Shown piece after piece: positions 48,793 through 58,900 of a stretch of 64,000 bases of DNA. The notes beneath the pieces are model-generated. The model did not search any database. It was given only the letters and a program-made list of their open reading frames with translations, and was not told the DNA's origin. This DNA comes from Hypericum androsaemum (taxonomy: Eukaryota; Streptophyta; Magnoliopsida; Malpighiales; Hypericaceae), in contig OZ023184.1 in NCBI GenBank assembly GCA_963995505.1, positions 2,976,001-3,040,000 of the forward strand, written 5' to 3'. Each line of letters begins with the position of its first letter. Within the stretch, counting starts at the first letter, position 1. The translations under genes were made by a program, and so were the position numbers.

Positions 48793-49329
48793 TTACATAT
48801 CTGGATCCGGGTCGGGAGACGATCCGGTGGGGGCCGGGTACGAGGACGATCCGACGAGAAGTTCCAGGGTACTTTCCGGAACTGGAATTGAATCCATGAT
48901 CCAGATGATCAGGAGCGGAGGAAAACTATAATAGTAATCCTTAGCGAGGTAGCGGTTCACGATCAAACCGCTTCGCAGCTCCAGAACAGGAGAAGGTATC
49001 ATTTCTCTGCGAAGACCCTTATCCTCAAGATAATAGACCAGACCATAGAGAGCATCTCTATGGGTATTGAACTCAGGTACCGAGAAGACACTCATATCTT
49101 CTCGAATTTTCATCGTGACCAGGAGGTCTCGAAACATAGAGGGCCAGTCCTCTCCATGATCGTAACCTCCGGCCCAGATGCACTCTTGCATCTCCCGGTG
49201 AACAGCCTCAATGTGCTCAATAATGACATACATGTCATTCTTGGGCACACGCAGTGGTAAACGGCGCTTCAGAATCTTCTGTTGAAGTTCTGTTGCACAG
49301 AAGTTCAGATACCTGTCTCCAGTAGCCAT
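48793..49329 (-). CDS. unidentified 178-residue ORF between primer-binding site and gag of the Copia element
   Basis: Uninterrupted from ATG at 49329 (the frame is open to a TTG at 49350). Begins MATGDRYLNFCATELQQKIL, contains VPKNDMYVIIEHIEAVHREM, WAGGYDHGEDWPSMFRDLL and an aromatic/hydrophobic run YYYSFPPLLIIWIMD, and ends in an acidic Pro/Ser tail SSPDPDPDM. I do not recognise it. No zinc finger, protease or nuclease motif is visible. Lying in sense orientation upstream of gag, it could be an accessory ORF of the element or captured host sequence. Its intact state, in an element that has lost pol, is notable. Confidence 0.55.
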   Translation of the reverse strand: MATGDRYLNFCATELQQKILKRRLPLRVPKNDMYVIIEHIEAVHREMQECIWAGGYDHGEDWPSMFRDLLVTMKIREDMSVFSVPEFNTHRDALYGLVYYLEDKGLRREMIPSPVLELRSGLIVNRYLAKDYYYSFPPLLIIWIMDSIPVPESTLELLVGSSSYPAPTGSSPDPDPDM

Positions 49330-50491
49330 CAAATCTTGCAACAATTGCAATTCAATTTTGGGTTAATACTCATATTTTCCCAAATTAGGATTGAAAAACT
49401 CATTTTTCAATCTTTTGATGAACATTCTATGGATCAATTTATGTGATTTTAGTTTAACTTTCACATATCTCGGAACTCGTTCCAAAATATTTTCTTTTTA
49501 AGTTTATTAAAATATAATTTTAATAAACCTAATTGACAAAAATTTCTCAAAATTTTTATCAATTTATTAGATTTTAATTGAATAAAAACTGATTTTATCC
49601 AATTAAAAGAGAAAAAACCCAATTTTTTAAGTCCAATTTTGACTTAAGTCAAAATTGACCATAAATCGGTTGGGTCGAACCAAGAAACCAGGCCAATCCG
49701 TCCAGTTTTTTGATTTTCTTGACCAGGGTATAAATATTTTCGGGAAAAATCGTAAAATTATGATTTTGCCCCTCGCATATTTTCCCCTCGAATTTTCTCT
49801 CTCTTCTCCCGCGCGACGAAAAAATCCGCCGCCGCTCCTCCCACGACCGCCGCGTAACGGCGGCGAACCACGGGCCGAGACCGGTCGCAATCGACTCGTC
49901 TCGGCCTTGCGAGCACGGCCGTAGCGGCCTCGCGGGCCGTCGTCCAGCCGTTCGCCGCCACGAACGTCTTCTCCATTCCGCGCCTCTCCGTCATCATCGG
50001 CGTCGATCTTCGCGATTCCGGCGACGTCGATCCACAAACGTGGTATCGGGACGTCGGGGAGAAGCCAGAGAATCGACTATCGTCGATCTCTGGCGTCGAA
50101 ATCGTCAGATTTCCGACGAAATCGATCGAATTCGATTTCGGGCGAAATAACCAAAATCGCCCGATTAGGGTTGACTTCGATTTGGGGATTTTTTGAGAAA
50201 ATTTCCAATTAATCCCCCAAGTTTTTCAAAAATTGCACCGAGGTCCTTGACACGCAGGTTTCACGTAAGCGGTCAAAATTTCAGATTGGTACCTTAAAGT
50301 TTCGCGCGTGCGCGAATTTGCCCGCGTGGTTAGGCAAAATTTAATTTTGTCCCGCTGGTTCCAAATTAATTACATTAAAGTCCAACAGATTATGATTTTC
50401 CATAAAATCACGATTAATATAATTTTTAACTCAATAAATCACATAATTACTTGAATTAAAACATCATATTATCATCAAAACATGGTTTCAA

Positions 50492-50507
50492 CCATGCTCT
50501 GATACCA
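50492..50507 (-). other. primer-binding site of the deleted Copia element
   Basis: Minus-strand TGGTATCAGAGCATGG, an exact match to the usual plant initiator Met-tRNA complement, two bases after the LTR end. Confidence 0.9.
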
Positions 50508-50509
50508 AT

Positions 50510-51174
50510 TGACGGTTTTGACGCGTAATTAACGAGTAATTACGTATTAAATCCGTTTAATTAACAAAGTAATTCGTTAATAATAAATCACTTACTTGTT
50601 GAAGTAAGAGGTCCACAGGCTCGGGTCCACAACTTCTTCGCACTGGTCGAATTACGATCACGTTTGAACGTATCTATAATCGATTTTCACGAGATTTCCT
50701 TTTATCGAAAATCTGATAAAAATTCTGGAACTGATCCGGAATTTTCCTTTTGTATTGAGTGGTTGTGGGAAAAGTTACAAATTGGTCCAGCTGGATTTCC
50801 CCTTTTATAGGAAAATCCGGACAGCCAAAATGCGCCACGTGGCAAGGCTACCCCATAGCTTTGCCACGTGGCGAGGCTACACATAGCTTTGCCATGTGGC
50901 ATGTCAAGCGGCGCTTTGGACCACATGTCCGCCATGTGGCGCCACGTGGGCTGCCACTTGTGACGTCAGCGCCACGTTGCGCTGACGTGGCGCTTGCGTA
51001 GCTTGGGCCGGTCAACGCAGGTTGACCGGCCTATCCATCCCAACTTTTTGGGCCTAATGGGCCCGGGCCCAATTAGGCACAATAATAATTGCCTATTGGG
51101 CCCAAGGTCCAACACTAATTAATATAAATTTTAATCCAATAAATTTTTTAAATAACGGTAAAATTTACCTAACA
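50510..51174 (-). repeat. 5' LTR of the deleted Copia element
   Basis: 665 bp, TG...CA. It contains a CCTATAAAAGGGG TATA box on the minus strand (about 50810) and a run of GCCACGTGGC-type G-box palindromes between 50835 and 50990, which could bind bZIP/bHLH factors. Confidence 0.88.
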
Positions 51175-51262
51175 GTGATGCGAGTTTTTGCCGCCGGTTT
51201 TCCCATGCAATTTGAAACTTTGGCTAACTTCGTTCATATTTACCCTTTGGTATTATGGTATA

Positions 51263-51991
51263 TGTTGGCAAGAAATTTTGGATAGGAGGATGAGTTTTAG
51301 TGTAGCACGAACGTGAAGGATCTTGTGAAGATTCTTTCAGATAAAGTTCGATCCTCCGAATAAAATCTCGAGTACAACGGATCTATGAACAATTATCGTC
51401 AGGATACAATCACGCTCTTAACACTGTAATCGAGTTCAAGGTTGATACGACCTTGACTCGATCAAGAACACGCTATTTGGATTCTGATGATGCTTATAGT
51501 AGGTGTAGGAAAGAAAATTTTTTGTTAGAAAATGAGAACATGTTAATTGCTATTTATAGGAATTTAGATTCATCATTGGAGCCTCTTCATCATCCATAAA
51601 CGTTTCTCGAACGTTCATGGATGGTGGCTTATGGGTTTGGGTCACTTCTCTTGAATTTAAACTCAAGAGGCACGAAGTTTGAATATATCCGGGTAAATTT
51701 GCGGTCACCAATTAACTGGCGGCTGCAAGTTGCAAGAAAACAGCTTCGGAAATTAACTTATGGCGGGCGCCAATGAACTTGTGGCCGCAAGTTCATGGAA
51801 CAACGGTCTCGGAAATTAATTTCTGGAGGTCGCCAGCTCTTCCCAATTCAAACAACGCGTACCGTTTAGGTAACTCTTCCTAATTCAAATAACACCCCTG
51901 CTAGGTGACGCTGCCCCCTTAACCCCACGACTTGTTTCGATAGATCGATCCCATTTACTCCTTGTCGTAGCGGTTGTGAAAATATCTAACA
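51263..51991 (-). mobile_element. solo LTR (Copia-like)
   Basis: 729 bp from TGTTGGCAAGAAATTTTGG to AAAATATCTAACA, flanked by the exact 5-bp duplication GTATA (51258-51262 and 51992-51996). A CCTATAAATAGC TATA box on the minus strand (about 51555) indicates orientation. No internal domain is present: the product of LTR-LTR recombination. Confidence 0.88.
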
Positions 51992-51996
51992 GTATA

Positions 51997-53603
51997 TTCA
52001 GCCTCACACACTATATACGTTGGTTTCATTAAATAACAGTTACATTGAGGCTTGAGCCACTCCTATTAAAAAAATGATAATTAAGGAATATTATATAAAT
52101 GAGGGCAAATCTTTCGACTTTATCTAGTGGGAGATTATTCCTCGATTAATCAATTCCGATAAAAAAATTTGGAGCTCAATGGCAATGTTGGCGTGCACCT
52201 AGGAAGGTTAAAACTATTATTGCTCTTTACGTGTTCAAGGTGAAAGTTGAAACTTTCAAACTAGCTTAAATTACGGAATGAAAGAGGGAATGTCAGTGTG
52301 TTTTGTGGCTAAAAACAGTGCAAGATTTTAAAAAAAATTTCTTATCGCTACATGGATTGTTGTGACTTCTGGTACCAAAAACTAATTAAATATTATGGAA
52401 TAAGTTCATTTAAAATATGTGCTTTCATGCATTTTTAAGTTTTAACTAAGTATCGTGTAATTTAGCTTTTTTATTTTCGTGACAAATAGTTTCAAATTTG
52501 ATTACAAATTTTTAATCATATGGTATTTAAATTAAAATGCTTAAATTTACATGATACTTAAGTAAACGTGTTCCATATATTATTTTATAGAAAAATCGTG
52601 TGCAACTTATGAAGAAAACTCGAACTCGAGTGAGATATCTTCAAGCAACATTGATCTAGCTTAACTGAAAATTTTGAAGTCATTTTTAAGGAATGGAACC
52701 GCATAAAAATTACGCAAATTACGACTTTTTAAAATTAAGTTTGACTCAGACTAAAATTAGACCGAAAATCCGGTACTTCCTCCTGCTATCCTCATGTGCA
52801 GGGTGTGGAGACCTCGGACAAACCAATCCCTTGACGACAACGCTCAACGCCCTTACCTGCAAAAGAAGCAGAGCATTATAATGATCCCATCAAAGCAACT
52901 GAACATAATCAACCAAGTTCACTAATTATCGATGATGAAATAGAAAAATCCAGAAATTAATTAGGCCTATCTTTTGGAGCACATAATCGATTATGAATTC
53001 GAGGTTGATCTGGTTTTTTCATGGCTTAAATGTCCAAATAGAATTCAATGTGAGTTGGAGAATCGGAAGAGCATGTATTCTCCCGTTAATTTCTAATTAA
53101 TAGAGGAGATTTTCTGAATACCAATTCAGATATTAAGCTTTTATTATGAGTTTATTATTAATAAGTTTGCAGTGTGACATAATAAACAAACACTAAATAC
53201 TACTTTTAGCTCGAGCGGGACTGACAACAAAGGTACATTCTGACACTTAGCTTTTTGGTCAAGCAGAAAAAATTACGCTCCAGCGCCCAACTGTTACTCG
53301 GGTCGGGTCCAACACGAGAAGGACACGCGGACTCTCTTGTCCTGGTTCACCACCCTGCTTCAGCCGTTGGACAGGTTTTGGGTAGTTTATGCCTTATGGT
53401 CGAGTGCAATTCTGTAATTTCTGGACTTATATTGATATTGTAACACTTTATGTGGTGCCTCGTAAAAAAAAATTGAATTTGAAACCAGAGACTAATTAGA
53501 TTATTAGGGCAATATTAAAGATTAAATTATTTTGATTAATTAATTTTTTATTATACCAATTTGCCATTTTTTCAGTTAACGAGGGGAATGATTGTGAGGT
53601 TAT
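51997..53603. other. intergenic spacer
   Basis: AT-rich with no gene that I can support. A short GC-richer stretch at 52795-52865 has no recognisable product. Confidence 0.45.
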
Positions 53604-53612
53604 TCTAGGAAA

Positions 53613-55249
53613 GGAAAAGTCTATTTTAGCACTCTGGTATTCCGAAAAATTACTTTAGTATCCTGTGATAAAAAATTTATTAATCGAATCAAACCACACC
53701 CAACTAACATCACTTAGGTCCACGGGCAGCTTTTCGGACCCTACCCGTCCACATAGGATGCCACGTAGTTCTTTCTTTCCTGGTGTCATGTCACCTCACC
53801 TAATCCAATCCGCAGGTCTAGCATTACGTGACAAATGGCTAAAATATCAAAAGAATCCATGGGTTACTTATAATTGTTTACAAAACCCAAATTTAATGTT
53901 AAAAAACCCACCATCTTCAACATTTAAAACATCAAGAACACTAAAAATTTATTCAAAAATACCCCAATTAAAAATCAAGAATATATTCAATTAACTAAAC
54001 ACCAATAACAATCTAATTAAACACCAAACCCGTTAAGAAAAAAAAAACAAGGAGATTTGCGAACCCTGCCATCCTATCAACGATCCAGGGTCAATTTCAT
54101 GAAGGTCGAAGCCCTTGAATGAACTCAAAAAGGCAAAACCCATATATATATTCAAGTGAAAATAAACAGAACCCAGAACCCAAGTTCATCACTCCTAGCA
54201 GTGGAAACGTAAAGCTGCGAACTTTAGAGGTCATGGTGGCTCCTTCATTGTCGGTCGTATAGTTTTCCTGTCGTTTGTCTCCTCCTTCGTGGCGGTGGAG
54301 GAGACCATCTTCGCCCAGACCGACGCAGGGAGGGCAGCAGTAGGCTCGATTTCCTTGAAGGTCGGTCTGGGCGAAGATGGACTCCTCCACCGCCGGTCTG
54401 GGCAGCAGTAGGCTCGATATCTGAAATAATGGCGAGGAGCACCCCACCGTCGGTACCAGAAAGCAAGATCGGTGTCGCCGTCAACCTCTCCGACGACCAC
54501 AGCTGGCGTCCCCTCCCAGCCCTAGGTCATCGTCGTCCTTGTAATTGAAGGGCCACGGGGTGTCCTTGAAGAGCCGATCCGACAACTGCTGGAACGATGT
54601 CTCGTACATCTGGTGGGTCTCGAACACGTCCGTACCACGTCCGGCACGTAGTTCGGGTCGTACACGGACCCGGCGCCCGCCCCGTCGTCGTATTCGTAGT
54701 GGGTCTCCATTATGTGAGGGAGAGGGGAGAGCTGCAAGGGAGGATTGGAATTAGGGTTTTAATGGGTGGGAGTGTTTCTGTGTTGGTGTTTTAGAGACGA
54801 GACAAGTCGGAGGCATGGGTGGATTTGGAACTCTGGCTTTTGGGGGTTGGTTGTTTGGTTAGTGGATGAACAATCAGGGTTTAGGGATTCAAATGAAGAA
54901 CAGGGTGAATTAATTCTGGTTTATAATTTAGTATTTTTGGTTGTTTAATTTGGTGTTTTTTGTGGTATATTTTTTGTGTTCTAGAGGTTAAAATTGGGTT
55001 TTTTTAACAATTATAAACAAATAAAATGATTGTTTCTTAATTTGTCATCTTGCCACGTAAAGTTTATAATTTGTAGCGAAAATCTAACGTGGCTCGCCAC
55101 GTCGTACACTAAATGTTGCAGTTTGAAAGGGCAGGGTCCACGCAACTGCCTGTGTACCTAAGTGATAGCTATGGTTTAACTTAATTGATAGATTTTTTAC
55201 TACAGTAATTTTTTGGAATATTACATGATACTAAAATTAACTTTTTCTT
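53613..55249. mobile_element. Pack-MULE-type element carrying an eIF3L fragment
   Basis: Inverted terminal arms of about 140 bases align (left from GGAAAAGTCTATTTTAG; right reversed AAGAAAAAGTTAATTTTAG), sharing ATTCCGAAAAATTACTTTAG-like and ATCACTTAGGTCCACGGGCA-like blocks. A 9-bp target duplication, TCTAGGAAA (53604-53612) versus ACTAGGAAT (55250-55258), matches 7 of 9. The GC-rich interior (54090-54760) contains captured host coding sequence. No transposase. Confidence 0.83.
54548..54710 (-). pseudogene. captured, internally deleted eIF3 subunit L N-terminus
   Basis: eIF3L is a subunit of the translation initiation factor that brings mRNA to the 40S ribosome. The minus strand begins with ATG at 54710: METHYEYDDGAGAGSVYDPN then YVPDVV, matching the eIF3L start. 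The frame then shifts and continues as FETHQMYETSFQQLSDRLFK and DTPWP, the next conserved block, with about 20 family residues missing at the join near 54625. Downstream similarity ends after DTPWP. The copy is nonfunctional and lies inside a Mutator-like element. Confidence 0.82.
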
Positions 55250-55258
55250 ACTAGGAAT

Positions 55259-55944
55259 TATGAAAATTTTTTATGACGTTATTAATTGGACTGGGCCATC
55301 CAAGGCTACTAGTTGGGGGAGGCTACTATTTTGGAAAAAGTAGAAAATGCAAAATCATAGGCCGCGAAATATTTTCAACAGGCCCACCTTTATGACAAGT
55401 CGTGGGCTAGTTCCTGGGTGGACTGGGTTCGGTCGTAGGCTTGGTCCTGGTCCTGGGCCGTAATAAGATCATCTGTCATCTTTCATATTGTTATGTTTTA
55501 ATTGACGTGCAATTAGGGTTTTCTTTTTTTATAATTTTTGAGTTCTCTCTTTAGTTTTATATTGTAGTTAGGATTTCGAAATATGATTCATGAAGTAAAT
55601 ATACACTTACAGTCTACATGACCAAGAATTAAATTTTGTGTACATCTAAAGGCAAGGGGTTAAACCATGTGGATCATTCTGTTTTTGCATAATGTATCGG
55701 TACCTTATTGATTTTATTCGAATATATTGATTGAATTGCTATTGTTAATAAACCTGAAACTATAATTTATAATTGAAAATCATATTTTCAATGACTTGTC
55801 CTTGCATCGTAAAAATAAGAAACATATAAGTAAATTTGATTTCAATAGAAAAATTGCATTAGTGCCCCACAGTATCATTACTATGCCATGACAAAAGATA
55901 AAAATTAACGGATAAAGTCGGCTCTTCGTTTGCAGATGCCATCG
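55259..55944. other. intergenic spacer, 3' flank of the carboxypeptidase gene
   Basis: Downstream of the minus-strand carboxypeptidase stop codon. The polyadenylation site was not fixed. No other gene is seen. Confidence 0.5.
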
Positions 55945-58900
55945 CTAAAAAGGATTTGGTGATCGAGTTATAGTCCCCACCATTTGTAAAGAAACACAAG
56001 GCTGCTCCACTGGTACCTGCATTATTGTTTGCCAACTCCGATTAGTGTATTGAAAGGATTTTGTTTTTCTATTAATAAAAATTTAATAAAATAAAACAAA
56101 AATAAAAGTTGATAATGAAATTGTTATAGTTTAATTAAGAGATTTCAAATTTAATTTTATTGAAAAAATTACTAATGTTAGATACCTGTTTGAAAGAGAA
56201 TTTCCCACCATTCAAATATTTTTTTCTGTTATGAACTGAGATTATTTGGCTCAGTGAATATTTAGACAACATGTGGTATCAACAACAACAATCTAATGAC
56301 GAATCTACCAATTTTTGTTTGAAATATAAATTTTTACACAAAGTACACCTTGTTGAACCGAGGACCTCCATAAAATCTTATACACAATTTTTTTGAAAGG
56401 TTAATTTTTATACAAAGTACATCTTGTCTCGGTTTGAACCGAGGACCTCCGTAAAATCTTATACACAATTTTTTTTGAAAGAAATTTTTTTACACAAAGT
56501 ACACCTTGTGTGGGTTTGAACTGAGGACCTCCATATAATTTTATACACTATTTTTTTGAAAGATAAATTTTTATACTAAGTACACCTTATCCGGGATTGA
56601 ACCTATAACCTCCGTAAAATCTATACACAGTTTTTTATGAAAGGTAAATTTTTATAGCAAGTACACCTTGTCTAGTTTTGAACCGAGGATTTCCATAAAA
56701 AAATCTTATACACCTTGTAGCGTTAAACTAATTATCGTTTGTTATGAATCTACTAAAATAACCTAGTAACTTTATTATTTCACAAACAAATCACCTTCTT
56801 CTCCCATTAAAATAACAAAAATATACTTATTTCGCTCATAAATAAGATACTATTTCACAGATTTGCTTTGTTCATAAATAATGAGAAGAATGAAGAAGAA
56901 GATACTGACAAAGTGGCCGGCCCCGAGAATCCAAAAGAAGGCCAAATTCTTGTGAGAAGCTGTGAACCCTCTAGTTGTTGTCGTGTCAGTTCCACAATAA
57001 AGAGGAGCCCGATCCTTGCCTAGAAAATCATTCAACCCATTCCACCTGGAGAGACAAAACCAAAAACTCGTCAATTATAAAGTCAATCAAAATTGAATGA
57101 CGTTAAAATTAGACCATTAAAAAGGTGCAGTTATAGGTACTACTTGAGGTTCTTGATCCATATCTCCACTCCTTTGGTTGCACATATGAGGTCAATCTGC
57201 AATTGCAATTTCAGATCACCAAACAAAAAATTTTTTTTGACCAACTAAATTTAACAACTGCATTAATTGTTTCGCAAGAAGGTTATTAAATAAAGTATTT
57301 ATTAATATGTATATTTTTATTCCTCAAAAGGAACCCATTGTACGGTAATTGTCAAATAACACTTACATCAACGGTACAAGATGCAGTATTAATTGATAGA
57401 AATTTATAGTGTAAAAGTTCACTTCTCAAATAAAAAATGGTAAGATACTTATATTTTTTTTAGCAATGTTTTAAAAACTGCAGTCCAATCGGCACCGCTA
57501 CCCGGGACCAAACCTAGGTCATTTTTTTATATAAAACCCAGCAAGTAGTCAGACCGGCTAAAATTCGGTCGGACTACCCGGTCAAGTACTTCTGGGTGAT
57601 CCAGTTTGCCCAGATCATAAAATTTTTGTTTATTTTTTCTATTTTATCAGATTTAATTTAGAAACAAAACCTCAACTTCCACGTTCGGAGCGTATACATC
57701 ACTTTTGGATCACAACAAACTTATTTTTTTAACAATTCTCGATAATATGTCAACTAAGTTAAACGAATTAGAATAATATGTCGAACAAGAAAACTTACAT
57801 AATCATCTTTTTGTACTTCTAGACTTGTTTAATTCATGTTTCAAGACTTTGTTTGGATAAATTGTATAACAAAGTTGCTAAATATGTGAACTTATTTAGT
57901 ATTTTATCTTTTTTTAATGCTAAACTAGCAAATACGTACACGCGATGCGAGCGACGTTCTGTTTTAAAATTCGCAAAATATATCATTCATTGATTTTCTT
58001 TTTTAAGTTATAAAAATAAAAATATAACGGGGTCCAGGGTCCGAAGGTCCGAGGTTGCTGGTTCGGGTCCGGGTCCGGGGTCAGGGTCTGGGATCGGGGG
58101 TCCAGTGGTCCAAGGTCTGGACCGGGGGTTCAGTGTCCTAGTCCGGGGTCGGGAAATCCGATGGTGCGGGGGTTCGAGGTCCGTGGTCTGGTGGTTTGGG
58201 GCAAGGGTTCATGGTCTGGGAGTCGGGGGTCTCAGTGGTCCGGAGTCTCGGTGGTCCCAAGTCTCGATGGTCCCGGGTCGGGGATCTAGGAATCTCGATC
58301 GTCCGCGGTCCAGAGTTTGGGGTTTCGGTTGTCCGAGTCTTATACTATAATACAAAGAACCTCTTTTTTTTTGGGTTTGGCGTCGTCGGTGTCTCTCTCG
58401 TGCTCATCGACGCCTTTTCCAATTGGACAGCTTTAGTATCGCGTACACCACACCATGCCACAGACCAAGACGATGGCTATGGCGGCGAGGTCGGAAAGAT
58501 GGTATCAGTGAGATAAGATGATCTACCCAACACTGAGATTACCGTAGAAATTCATGAATTTAGATGGTATCAGTACTTCATCTAACATAACAGAGAATTG
58601 CAAGATATCAATCCTCATTAATAAAGAATTTAGATTTTTTAGATCTCGACTTATAATTCTTACAAATAAAAAAATATTATTAAAATAATTATTCATAAAT
58701 AAAATTTATGAATTTATTAAAAGTTCAAATATTATGAATAGAAAAACATCATTGGTACATCTCTTTTTTATATTCTTTGGAGGTTTAGTTTTTTGAAGGA
58801 TTTTTTTTAATAGAGGTTTATGGCCCTTGGAACAGAAATTTGATAGTTTGTATTTTTAATCAAGTATTAAAATATCTAGATTAAAAAGAGAAGAAGTTAA

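Larger units (their letters stand above)
47537..51174 (-). mobile_element. deleted Ty1/Copia element: full 5' LTR, extra ORF, gag, partial 3' LTR
   Basis: Read on minus: 5' LTR 51174-50510 (665 bp, TGTTAGGTAAATTTTACC...CCGTCA), a two-base gap, perfect initiator Met-tRNA primer-binding site, leader of about 1.1 kb, an unidentified ORF (49329-48793), gag (48378 to about 47741), then directly the last 204 bases of an LTR (47740-47537). Protease, integrase, reverse transcriptase and RNase H are all missing. The retained LTR ends differ at 4 of about 204 positions. The junction lies in a short shared motif, CGATTTTCGATAAAAG, suggesting deletion between similar sequences. No matching target duplication was found. 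Confidence 0.88.

Noticed and set aside
58105..58516. Two plus-strand frames rich in Gly/Val/Arg
   Set aside because: By-products of the GGTCC minisatellite.
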